Of a stretch of DNA of 64,000 nt, positions 24,939 to 34,500 are shown piece after piece (within the stretch, counting starts at the first letter, position 1; each line of letters begins with the position of its first letter). A program made the translations under genes and the position numbers. The notes beneath the pieces were generated by a model that saw only the letters and a list, made by a program, of their open reading frames with translations, ran no database searches and was not told the origin of the DNA. This DNA comes from Putridiphycobacter roseus (GTDB lineage Bacteria; Bacteroidota; Bacteroidia; Flavobacteriales_D; Crocinitomicaceae), in assembly GCF_003234935.1 (NCBI RefSeq), contig NZ_QKSB01000001.1:186001-250000 (forward strand). The letters run 5' to 3'.

Positions 24939-27056
24939 TTAAATTTTCAACGTTAAGCCAATGCGATTTCTTGCAGCATCTACCTCAATTACTTTTGCTT
25001 GCACGTGTGCATCAATTTGAATTACATCCGTTGGTGTCTCCACAAAATGATTGGCCAATTGTGTTTTATGAATTAACCCATTTTGCTTGATTCCTACATT
25101 AACAAAGGCGCCAAAATCTGTAACATTGGTGACAATTCCATTAATCATCATCCCAACCTTTACATCCTCAATGGTTTTAATTCCAGGTGTAAATTCAAAT
25201 ATTTTTACCGAAGCCCTTGGATCAACTCCGGGCTTTTTGAGTTCCTTTACTATATCAGCCAAAGTAAATCCACCAATTTCATTTATCAATGCTTCGTCGG
25301 CAAGTACTTTTGAAAGAATAGTGTCATTGCCAATTAAAGCAGCGGGTTTAACTTTATAAGTTTTACTCAGTTGACTTACCACACTATATTGCTCAGGATG
25401 AATCGCAGAATTATCCAGTGGATTTAATGCGTTTTTTATTCTTAAAAAACCTGCAGCTTGTTCAAAAGCTTTAGCACCTAGTCTAGGTACTTTTTTCAAT
25501 TCTTCTCTCGTTTTAAAACTTCCATTCTTTGATCGGTACTCAACAATAGATTCCGCTAATTTCGGTCCTAGACCAGAAACATATGCCAATAAATGTTTTG
25601 AAGCGGTATTTAAATTTACCCCAACTTGATTGACGGCTTGAAATATCATAAAATCAAGTGCTTCTTTTAATTTCACTTGATTGACGTCGTGTTGATATTG
25701 TCCAACGCCCAATGATTTCGGATCAATTTTCACCAATTCAGCCAAGGGGTCACTCAACCTTCTTCCAATTGACACTGCCCCTCTGACGGTGACATCAAAA
25801 TCTGGAAATTCTTCTCTTGCAATTTTGGAAGCGGAGTAAATTGAAGCGCCATCTTCTCTTACAATGTAAACTTTTACATCCCGGTTAAAGTGGATGTGTT
25901 TAATCCAATTTTCCGATTCTCTACCCGCGGTACCATCTCCGATTGCAATGGCATCAATTTTATACATTTCAACCAATTGGCCTATTTTGGCCGACGCTTT
26001 GCTGCGTTCATTTTTGGGTGGATGTGGGTAAACTGTCGTATTGTTCAATAGGTCCCCATTTTCAGCCAAACAGACCACTTTACAACCAGTTCTAAAACCT
26101 GGATCTATGGCTAAAATTCTTTTGGAGCCAATGGGAGGAGCCAATAATATTTGGCGTAAATTTTTACTGAAGTTACCAATCGATTTGTCGTCTGCAAGTC
26201 CCTTAAAGTGATTGCGGACTTCGGTCTCCAGGCTAGGTTCTAAGTTTTTTTTGTAAGCCGTTTTAATGGCCTTTTCAATCACGGCGGTACTTTGGTTGTT
26301 TTGTTTGATAAAAAATCGATTTAACCACTGTAAGTTATAGTCGTCATTTGGACGAATTTTCACCCTTAACACTTTTTCATTCTCCCCCCTTAAGGCAGCT
26401 AATAAGCGATAAGAAGGACATTGATTTACAGCTTGTGTAAATTCATAATACGCTTTAAACTTCTCTTCTTTATCTATTGCATTCTTAATTTTCTTACTAC
26501 TTAAAATACTAAATTTCAGGAATGAATCTCGCATTTTATCTCGTACGATATCATTTTCAACAATCCACGAAACAATAATTGCCTCCGCACCAGCCATTGC
26601 AAGTTCGGCCGTATCAAAATCTGTTGCCAAAAATCGATCTGCCCATTGTAGAGGGTCTCCATTCTGTTGAGACATGACCATCTTTGCCAGACCAATTAAA
26701 CCAGCTTTAGTAGCCTTTGTGGCTAAATTTACTTTTTTCTTTTTGAAAGGTAAATAAATATCTTCCAGCTTGGTCAATTCAAAACAAGCTTTAATTTTCT
26801 TATCCAATTCCGCTGTCAAATCACCAGATTCATCCATTACTTTTAGAATGTGCTCTTTTCTTTTTACTATATTTTCAAAAGTGGTGTTTGACTTTAATAT
26901 TGCATCAATTTGTACCTCATCTAAATTTCCAGTTTGCTCCTTTCTATATCTCGCGATAAAAGGTATAGTCCCTCCTATTTCAGTTAAACTTAAAACCGAT
27001 TTAATCTGTGCCTCTTTTAATTGGGTATTTTTTTGAATGAAGTCAATACTTTTCAT
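24939..27056 (-). CDS. tex: Tex family RNA-binding transcriptional accessory protein
   Basis: The 705-residue protein has the full Tex plan. A helical N-terminal domain (FIARYRKEQTGNLDEVQI near 34-52) is followed by a YqgF/RNase H-like domain (about 310-440, RILAIDPGFRTGCKVV), helix-hairpin-helix repeats (about 480-560, LAYVSGLGPKLAESIVEYRS) and a C-terminal S1 RNA-binding domain (about 630-700, VTNVTDFGAFVNVG). Tex is a cytoplasmic nucleic-acid-binding protein with an effect on transcription; its exact reaction is not settled. It is the first gene of an operon with two outer-membrane proteins. The promoter box lies only four bases before the ATG. Confidence 0.95.
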   Translation of the reverse strand: MKSIDFIQKNTQLKEAQIKSVLSLTEIGGTIPFIARYRKEQTGNLDEVQIDAILKSNTTFENIVKRKEHILKVMDESGDLTAELDKKIKACFELTKLEDIYLPFKKKKVNLATKATKAGLIGLAKMVMSQQNGDPLQWADRFLATDFDTAELAMAGAEAIIVSWIVENDIVRDKMRDSFLKFSILSSKKIKNAIDKEEKFKAYYEFTQAVNQCPSYRLLAALRGENEKVLRVKIRPNDDYNLQWLNRFFIKQNNQSTAVIEKAIKTAYKKNLEPSLETEVRNHFKGLADDKSIGNFSKNLRQILLAPPIGSKRILAIDPGFRTGCKVVCLAENGDLLNNTTVYPHPPKNERSKASAKIGQLVEMYKIDAIAIGDGTAGRESENWIKHIHFNRDVKVYIVREDGASIYSASKIAREEFPDFDVTVRGAVSIGRRLSDPLAELVKIDPKSLGVGQYQHDVNQVKLKEALDFMIFQAVNQVGVNLNTASKHLLAYVSGLGPKLAESIVEYRSKNGSFKTREELKKVPRLGAKAFEQAAGFLRIKNALNPLDNSAIHPEQYSVVSQLSKTYKVKPAALIGNDTILSKVLADEALINEIGGFTLADIVKELKKPGVDPRASVKIFEFTPGIKTIEDVKVGMMINGIVTNVTDFGAFVNVGIKQNGLIHKTQLANHFVETPTDVIQIDAHVQAKVIEVDAARNRIGLTLKI

Positions 27057-27060
27057 AACA

Positions 27061-27068
27061 CAAAGTTA
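27061..27068 (-). promoter_or_regulatory. Promoter -7 box (TAACTTTG) abutting the tex start
   Basis: The minus strand reads TAACTTTG, TGTT, ATG. Transcription should start within about one base of the start codon, so the tex message is predicted to be leaderless. Confidence 0.6.
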
Positions 27069-27216
27069 AAGCTTCCAAGCGCATAAAAAAGTAGTTACAG
27101 TAATTATTAGTTCATTTTATACGATTTTAATACTCGGTTTGCCAGACGCATAACCGACATTAAAAACGCCTTATTAACATAATTTCAACAATCTGAATAC
27201 TAATCAATAATCCAAT

Positions 27217-27224
27217 TATATTTG
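27217..27224 (+). promoter_or_regulatory. Promoter -7 box (TATATTTG) for the BioF-like gene
   Basis: The plus strand reads TATATTTGC, 21 bases before the ATG at 27246. It overlaps a longer open frame that begins with TTG at 27222, which therefore cannot be the start. Confidence 0.6.
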
Positions 27225-27245
27225 CACAAATCCCAAATAAGTCTT

Positions 27246-28325
27246 ATGAAATTCCCCTTAAACTTACAAGCTAAAATTGATAAAAGATTAAAGGATGGTA
27301 GTTATCGTACCATGATAGACTTAGACCATTTGATTGACTTTTATTCAAATGATTATTTTGGTGCTGCTAAAGTGAAATATCATAGTGATTTAGCACATGG
27401 CTCAACTGGATCAAGGTTAATTTCTGGCAATTCAAATTATGTAGAAGATTTAGAAAAAGACTTAGCTGCTTTTTTTAACTATGAAAGTGGTTTACTTTTC
27501 AATTCAGGTTTAGATGCCAACTATGGTATATTTTCTTCCATTTTGGAACGGGGAGACACCGTTATTTTTGATAGTTTAATCCATGCTTCGATTCGTGATG
27601 GTGTTCGAATGAGTTTTGCAAAATCATACAATTTCAAACACAATGACCTTCAAAGTTTAGCCTCCAAATTAAAACTAGCCAAAGGTAATATTTATGTGGT
27701 GGTAGAGTCCATTTACTCCATGGATGGTGACATCTCTCCTTTGGCTGAAATTGTAAAATTAGCAAAGGAATATGGTGCATATATCATAGTAGATGAAGCA
27801 CACTCTGGTGGTGTAATTGGAAATGAAGGACGAGGTTTGTCGCATGAATTTGATTTAGACGAAGATATTTTCATTAAATTAATCACCTTCAGCAAGGCTT
27901 ATGGTGCATTTGGTGCAGTAGTTTTATGTTCCCATCAAATGCGGGAATACCTCATCAACTTTTCAAAGCCTTTTATTTATACTACAGCTATTTCTGATTT
28001 TACGGCAGGTAGAATTAGACAAGTTTTTGAGTTAGTGAAAGGCATGAATAAAGAAAGAAAAACACTAAGGGAAAACATCAATTACTTTCGTTCATTGGCC
28101 CAAGGAAAAAGCTTACAAATCACCAATAGTTCCACTTCCATTCAAGCGATTATCATTCCAGATATAAAATTACTGGTCGACAAAATAAACGAATTAATTG
28201 AAGCGGGATTTGCAGTACGAGGAATTGCACCACCAACAGTACCAATTGGACAAGAAAGAATCAGAATTTGTATTCATGCACACAATACTAAGGCAGAAAT
28301 CAAATCCTTACTCGATCATTTTTGA
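27246..28325 (+). CDS. Alpha-oxoamine synthase family aminotransferase, probably 8-amino-7-oxononanoate synthase (BioF-like)
   Basis: This is a PLP enzyme of 359 residues that joins an amino acid to an acyl-CoA or acyl-ACP. Visible family features are YSNDYFGAAK near residue 34, HGSTGSRLISGN (about 53-64), DEAHSGGVIG with the PLP-binding Asp183 and His186, and the Schiff-base lysine Lys217 in TFSKAYGAFGAVVL. The start at 27246 follows the promoter box. BioF (biotin synthesis) is the nearest match in length and motifs. 2-amino-3-ketobutyrate CoA ligase and serine palmitoyltransferase belong to the same family and cannot be excluded, as no other bio gene is next to it. The end overlaps the convergent hydrolase gene by ten bases. 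Confidence 0.75.
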   Translation: MKFPLNLQAKIDKRLKDGSYRTMIDLDHLIDFYSNDYFGAAKVKYHSDLAHGSTGSRLISGNSNYVEDLEKDLAAFFNYESGLLFNSGLDANYGIFSSILERGDTVIFDSLIHASIRDGVRMSFAKSYNFKHNDLQSLASKLKLAKGNIYVVVESIYSMDGDISPLAEIVKLAKEYGAYIIVDEAHSGGVIGNEGRGLSHEFDLDEDIFIKLITFSKAYGAFGAVVLCSHQMREYLINFSKPFIYTTAISDFTAGRIRQVFELVKGMNKERKTLRENINYFRSLAQGKSLQITNSSTSIQAIIIPDIKLLVDKINELIEAGFAVRGIAPPTVPIGQERIRICIHAHNTKAEIKSLLDHF

Positions 28326-29293
28326 TCCTTGTTTTCACTTTTTTTACCCAATAGTTCCCAAATTACATTTCCTTTAGCCGTTGGCATATTTATGTGTAAT
28401 AATTCGGCAGCTGTTGCATTTAGGTCTAATAAATCGTGGTGTTGATTAATTTCAGTACCAGCTTTAAAGTCAGGTCCAATTGCAATTAAACTTATTTTTT
28501 TACAGCCTGCACATCTATCCCCATGACTTTTAAATCCATCTTTTACATTATCTAAATGTCTTCCGTGGTCATTTGTAATAAACAAAGTAGTATTATCTTT
28601 CATTACCTCATCCTTTTGAATCATGTCCCACAACTCAAAAGCCAGTTTGTCGTTTTGCTTAATTGCACGAATATAATTTTTCCAATTACCTTGGTGTGCC
28701 CATGCGTCAATTTCTAATAAATTTATTATCGTAACTGCTGGTTTATTTAATGTAATTAATTCTTGGAATATTTTAAACAACTTCGCATCACCAGGATAAC
28801 CAGTACCAGAACCATTAATTCCGGAATATACAGAGGGATAAAATTCTCTCACCCAACCTTTAGCTTTTGTATAGCCTAAAACATTTAACTTTCCTTTAGT
28901 TGTCATTACCCAAGCTTTTCTTTTATCTGCTTTATATTGCTTTAAGTAATACTGGAAAATAGAAGGTCTTTTAGGGATTTCCTTTCCTGAATTTTCCATG
29001 TGCTGATAAATACCCGTAGTCATGGCAGTATGCCCACTTATTGTATAGGTAGGGCCGTCATTTGAAAAATCATTAAAAAACACCCCTTGTGGCCTTAGTT
29101 CATTATTTAAATAGGGCACATTTTGTTTGGTAGAATCACCAAAAGTTTCAGACCAACGTGGTCCATCTAACACAAGAATAATTACATGCTTTGTTTTATA
29201 TTCGTTCGGAGAATTGATTTGCTGTATTGCCTTACTAGAAAACAGTAGACCTAAAACGGCAATTAAACTGAAACCGTAAATAATTTTCTTCAT
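28316..29293 (-). CDS. Exported alkaline-phosphatase-superfamily hydrolase (sulfatase / phosphodiesterase-like)
   Basis: The 325-residue protein has an N-terminal membrane or signal segment. The metal-binding pattern of the superfamily is visible: VIILVLDGPRWSETFGD near residue 37, the nucleophile region DGPTYTISGHTAMTTG (about 79-94), EIDAWAHQGNW (about 194), FITNDHGRHLD (about 238) and a late His in KSHGDR. This places it among type I phosphodiesterases, phosphoglycerate mutases and sulfatases. The substrate cannot be told, and the formylglycine motif C/S-x-P-x-R of true sulfatases is not seen. It is a single gene, convergent with the BioF-like gene. Confidence 0.75.
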   Translation of the reverse strand: MKKIIYGFSLIAVLGLLFSSKAIQQINSPNEYKTKHVIILVLDGPRWSETFGDSTKQNVPYLNNELRPQGVFFNDFSNDGPTYTISGHTAMTTGIYQHMENSGKEIPKRPSIFQYYLKQYKADKRKAWVMTTKGKLNVLGYTKAKGWVREFYPSVYSGINGSGTGYPGDAKLFKIFQELITLNKPAVTIINLLEIDAWAHQGNWKNYIRAIKQNDKLAFELWDMIQKDEVMKDNTTLFITNDHGRHLDNVKDGFKSHGDRCAGCKKISLIAIGPDFKAGTEINQHHDLLDLNATAAELLHINMPTAKGNVIWELLGKKSENKDQK

Positions 29294-29373
29294 GTGAAAA
29301 GGGTTTAGGATACAATAATACTACTTTTTAAGGAAATAGCATTTCTCCTTCTCCTATTACTCTTCCGTAAATT

Positions 29374-29405
29374 AAAAAAAAAGACCGAATCATATTGATC
29401 CAGTC
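29374..29405 (-). terminator. Intrinsic terminator after the 645-residue T9SS substrate
   Basis: On the minus strand GACTGGATCA pairs with TGATTCGGTC across a three-base loop (ten pairs, two of them G-U as RNA), followed by nine T. Because of the wobble pairs it works only in the minus direction. Confidence 0.8.
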
Positions 29406-29433
29406 CTTTATTTTATCGGCCTAAAAAACAACT

Positions 29434-31371
29434 TTACTCCTTCATAAAAGTGCTTGTTTTTTGAAGCCTATTTTCGAAATAGAATGCACAAGTATAAGTA
29501 CCGTTAGGTAAATCTCTCACGTCAATACTGTTTAAATTATTTGTAAGTTCAAACTCATTAATGAATTTTCCTTGTAAATCATACAATACCAATCTACCAC
29601 CAATTTGTTCTGGATTAATTTTAACTTGCAACAAACTTGATGTCGGGTTTGGATACACCGTTAAGAAATCCAATTCAGGATTAAATAATCCAGTAAATTC
29701 TAAATTCAAATTAATCGTAATTACGCTATCGCAACCTAAGGTAGTGGATAAAATTTGGGTATAAGTACCTGTTGAATCATAAGTTGTTCCGTTTAGGGTA
29801 TATTGGTCCACTTCATTTATATTCAATGTGGTTTGACCTGGCATATTTACGGTGACTATTACAGAATCCTTATTTGTACATAAATTAACATCTATACCAT
29901 TCACTACATATGTAGCAGTGGTGTTAGGCATAAAGCTCGCCCCGTTACTTACCCCGTTGTTCCAGTTATAAAAATTAGCCCCTGTTCCCGTTAATGTAAC
30001 TGCATCTCCTTGACAAATGACAATATCATTTCCTGCAGAAACTATAGGTTTAGGATTAACCGTAATGGTTACCGTACTCGTATTAGAACAACCAACAGAA
30101 TCTGTTCCTGTCACGGTATAAGTAGCGGTAGTAGTTGGACTAAAAGCAACGCTATCCACAACGCCATTATCCCATACATACGTAGCACCACCACTCCCTT
30201 TTAAAATAAGTTCATTTCCTATACATACCGATTTATTCGGTCCTGCATAAATATTTGGTTGGTATAAATTAATCGTTACATCATCTGTACCATTGCATCC
30301 GTTAACATCTGTTGCGGTAACAGTATATGTTTGCGTTGATGTGGGGGTAAAAGCAACACCATCATTCACGCCATTGTCCCAAGTATACGTTGTAGCACCA
30401 CTACCACTTAAGGTTACACTATTGCCATCACAAATGGTGATATCTGCTCCTGCATTTACCAAAACTGGATGCAAGGCTATAGTTACAGTATCTCTTGCAG
30501 AACATCCATTAATATCAGTACCTGTTACAATGTAAGATAAATCAGCAGTTGGATTGAAACTAACACCATCAGTAATTCCATTATCCCAATCATACGTATT
30601 TGCGCCTGACCCGGAAAGGGTATAAGGCGCGTTAGCACACACTGTCGCATCTGAGCCAGCATCAACTGTTAGAAGGGTATTTGTAACGGTGAATAAATCA
30701 TTTATTTCGCAAGTAGACAAAGCCCTGTGCCAAATCCCTAAATCATCAATACTTCCGTTAAAATAAGATCCACCTATTCCTCTTCCTACGTAAAAGGGTA
30801 AATTTGCAGAAGCCGTATTGGTATGTGTAAAATTAGCCGTTGATTGCCATACATTATCTTTATAATATGTCATTAACCCAGCCTCATACACCATTACATG
30901 ATGCTCCCAAGTATTTAAAGAAAAGGGAGCTGACATACTGATCCATGTTTGAGACTGTTTATTCGTGCCAAAAGACATGTTGGTAGCACCTCCTTGTAAC
31001 AACCAAATAAAGTTGCCACTAGTCCCGCTTCCATTCATCAAACAAACACCTCCAGCGGTAGACGCTTTCGACACCCAAACAGAAACTGTAAAGTCATCTG
31101 CATCATCAAAAGTAAAACTAGGATTTGTTTGTAACAAATATTGATTGGTACCATTAACGGAATAGGCTGAATTTGGATTTCCAAACCTATCCGTTGTAAG
31201 AACGGCGCCATTATTTGTCAAATGACTGGCATTGGCACTGGCATCATTAGAATTGCCTGAAAAAGACCAATAACTTTCTAAGTCATTTGTTGGAACATAA
31301 CTTGGTACTTGCGCTATACTAATTGAAACCATTAACAAAGCCAAAAACGATAATAATAGTTTTATTTTCAT
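29434..31371 (-). CDS. T9SS-secreted surface protein: LamG-like domain, four Ig-like repeats, type A sorting domain
   Basis: The 645-residue protein has a signal peptide (LLMVSISIAQ). A concanavalin/laminin-G-like domain (about 25-230) contains YWSFSGNSNDASANASH and YFNGSIDDLGIWHRAL. Four Ig-like repeats of about 70 residues (about 232-515) each begin with G..(D/N)...C and carry a central (Y/F).W(D/N)NG motif. A short module ends in LGCDSVITINLNL. The C-terminal T9SS type A sorting domain has YPNPTSS, then LVLYDLQGK and LPNGTYTCAFYF. The protein is expected to cross the outer membrane by T9SS and stay on the surface or be released. An adhesive or sugar-binding role is inferred from LamG. It has its own promoter and terminator. 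Confidence 0.88.
   Translation of the reverse strand: MKIKLLLSFLALLMVSISIAQVPSYVPTNDLESYWSFSGNSNDASANASHLTNNGAVLTTDRFGNPNSAYSVNGTNQYLLQTNPSFTFDDADDFTVSVWVSKASTAGGVCLMNGSGTSGNFIWLLQGGATNMSFGTNKQSQTWISMSAPFSLNTWEHHVMVYEAGLMTYYKDNVWQSTANFTHTNTASANLPFYVGRGIGGSYFNGSIDDLGIWHRALSTCEINDLFTVTNTLLTVDAGSDATVCANAPYTLSGSGANTYDWDNGITDGVSFNPTADLSYIVTGTDINGCSARDTVTIALHPVLVNAGADITICDGNSVTLSGSGATTYTWDNGVNDGVAFTPTSTQTYTVTATDVNGCNGTDDVTINLYQPNIYAGPNKSVCIGNELILKGSGGATYVWDNGVVDSVAFSPTTTATYTVTGTDSVGCSNTSTVTITVNPKPIVSAGNDIVICQGDAVTLTGTGANFYNWNNGVSNGASFMPNTTATYVVNGIDVNLCTNKDSVIVTVNMPGQTTLNINEVDQYTLNGTTYDSTGTYTQILSTTLGCDSVITINLNLEFTGLFNPELDFLTVYPNPTSSLLQVKINPEQIGGRLVLYDLQGKFINEFELTNNLNSIDVRDLPNGTYTCAFYFENRLQKTSTFMKE
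29835..30675 (-). repeat. Four tandem ~210-bp repeats coding Ig-like domains
   Basis: Within the 645-residue protein, four units of about 70 codons repeat the pattern cysteine - GSG(A/G) - Y.W(D/N)NG - F.P - YTVTGTD..GC. They are diverged at DNA level but clearly copied from one another. Confidence 0.8.
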
Positions 31372-31386
31372 GATTTTAGTTTAAAT

Positions 31387-31394
31387 CAAATATA
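31387..31394 (-). promoter_or_regulatory. Promoter -7 box (TATATTTG) for the 645-residue T9SS substrate
   Basis: The minus strand matches TAnnTTTG, 16 bases before the ATG at 31371. Confidence 0.6.
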
Positions 31395-31574
31395 ACATTT
31401 TTTACACATGTATTTTTTATACGTTGAGTTTTCAACATAAAAACCGACTAGCTGTTACATTTATCAAAAAACAGCTCACCATTGTAAAAGCCAACTCTAT
31501 TATATTAGCTATAAAAAGCAACAATATATACTCAGAATTTTTCCTCTTAAATGAATAAAAACGGCATCAAAATT

Positions 31575-34500
31575 TTAATCCACCACCAGTTGTTTGGTAT
31601 AAATTCCATTGATTCCGGTTACTTGCACCGTATAAATCCCGGGACTTGCCTCCAACAATTGAATCGTTGTTTTGTTTTCTGTTATCTTTTTTTCAATTAT
31701 AATTTGACCCGCCATATTAGTAATTACTAATTGAGTCGGACTATTATTTACCGGTATAGTAATGGTAAAAAGCCCTTGATTTGGATTGGGGTAAATATTA
31801 AAATAATCCACAGATGACTTATCCAACCCTACCCCAGTTACTGTAGCACAATTGGTGATTACAAAACAAGAATCCTTGGTAATTTCACACGCATAATTCC
31901 CATTAATACTAGCTTCAAAAATGCCTGTAGTAGCGCCTACGATTGGAGCATTTCCATTACTACAATCTAACCATTGATACATAACACCTACTTGGGTTTC
32001 ATTTGCCGATAAAGTAACACCATTAGTGATAGAAACTGTATTGTCTAAATCAATGATGGTTAAGTTGATGGTAACTACACTATCACAACCTGCAGTATTG
32101 CTAAACAATTCAGTATAAGTCCCACTACTATTATAAGTCAACCCAGCGTTAGAGATATACGATTCACATCTTGTCTCAGTAAGGGTTAAACTAGAACTAT
32201 AATTCACGGTTAAATCTATACTAATAATACTATCGCAACCAGCATTATTTAAAATCGTATCGTTGTACATTCCAGAAACAGTATACACGGTACCACTCGG
32301 ACTTGTATAAGTATCACACACCACTTCGATTACATTACTAAAAGTAGGATTACACACTGTAATCTCAAAATTATCCATGTACACATTGGCACTCCCGCCA
32401 CTTGCTGAAGTAGTTGCATAGAAGCCTATTTTAACAATACCACTGTAACCGCTTAAACTTATTATTGTGTGGTCTCCAGTATTGGAAGGCTTGTTTGCTG
32501 CAGTCCATGCTTGTAAGATATTAGTACTTTTCCAGGTTACCCCATCATCTGTTGAAATGATCACCGCCAATGAATCATCTGCATCAAAATTGGAAACACC
32601 GGTACTCAAGTATGCTGTTGAGGCAACATCAAACTCCATGATATGGTCTAATGTACCATTACCTAAATCAATAGACGGTGAAACTAGCCATTCATATTTC
32701 GGCGTTCCATTACCTGGAGAATACACATACATTCTGGCTGCGCCAGATGAACCAACATTACCAAAGCCATCTGCAGCCCATTGCGAAGAGAAAGGGTTAG
32801 TCATTATGGTATTCGACTGACTTAAAGCTCCTGTAAATTCGGTCCAACAATCTGGTAAATAAGTGCTAAATCCTTCAAAATAATAAGGTACTACCACTTG
32901 ACAGTTGGTATGGATTGAAATGGGACCAGACCACACACTTGTGTTACCTATACCACAAGAATCTAAAATATAAATATCGTAACTTGTATTTGGCATTAAA
33001 CCATTGATAATTCCTGTAGAATTTGTCGTGTTCACCGAGGTCCCTGTGCCCAAAGTAAAACCTGTTGTGCCATATTGAATCACCGAATTAGCCGCGCCAA
33101 GAGTCCAACTCAACGTTACGCTAGTATCCGACAAATCATCAATTGTAATATTTAACGGTTGTTGACAAGGCGGAATAGGCTTTACTGCAAAATTATCGAC
33201 ATATACATTTACATTGTTACCTGAAATAGTTGTGGACGAATACAAACCAAATTTCACCACACCAGTGTAAGCTATTAATTCTAATAGTTCAAAATCTCCT
33301 GTATTAGATGGCGGATTGTTATATGTCCACGTTTTTAAGATATTGTTTGTGGTCCAAGTCGCGCCATTATCCAATGAAATCACTAAAGCTAAAGTATCAT
33401 CAGCCCCTAAAATATCCACACTCGAATTTGACCAAGCGGTCATGGCTAAATCAAATTCTACTTGATATCCAGTAGTTCCATTTCCTAAATCGATACTAGG
33501 CGAAACCAACCATTCATGAATGCCATTGCCAACAATATTCATTCTTGCCGCACCTGAGGTACCCACATTCCCAAAGCCATCTGTTGTCCATCCAAATGAA
33601 CCAGGTGAATTTAAACCTACGGCTGTTGCAGAAAGCAACCCACTATACTTCTCCCAGCATTGTGGTAAAAAAGCAGTAAAATCTTGCGTATAAGTCGGAA
33701 TATAATTTGGACAAGGAGTTGAAAATTCGAACGGTCCATTCCAGCGACTTAAAGTTCCAATCCCACAGGAATCTATTAAATAAAATTCATAATCCGTAAT
33801 TGGGGTTAGACCATCAATTAATACTTCACTCGAATCGGAATACAATGTGGTACCTGTACCAATTGTAAATCCGGGCGCACCGTATTCAATAAAAGTATGT
33901 GTTCCAAATGTGTTCCAACTAATTAAAGCACTATTTGCCGTGAGGGTTTCCATAGCGACATCAAATGGACGTGGGCAATAAGGAATTTCAAAATTATCGA
34001 TATAAACATTAATATCTCCACCAGGTGCAGATGACCTAGCATAATAACCAAATCGAACCACTCCGGTATAGGCTGATAAATCAATTGAAATAAAATCTCC
34101 AGCTGCAGTAGGTTCTTTTCCTGTATACCATCTCATTAATGAATCTGTTTGATTCCAGGTTAGACCATCATCCGTAGAAATATATAAAAACAATGAATCA
34201 TCCACATCAAAACTACCTTGATTCGTATTGTTATCGTCTGTCAATGCAATGTCAAATTCAAGTCTAAAATTCCCACTAGTTCCAAGGTCAATACTTGGAG
34301 AAACCAACCAATCGTTGTGTGTGGTTAACCAATAGTGCATTTTTGCAGCCCCAGTAAACCCAACGTTTCCAAATCCATCTTGTGCCCACCAGTTACTAGA
34401 ATTATTCCAATTTAAGTTACCGTTTACAAAATTGGCATTAAAGGTTGTCCAACAATTTGCAGGATAAGTATCATAGCCTTCAAAATATGGTGCAGTAAAA

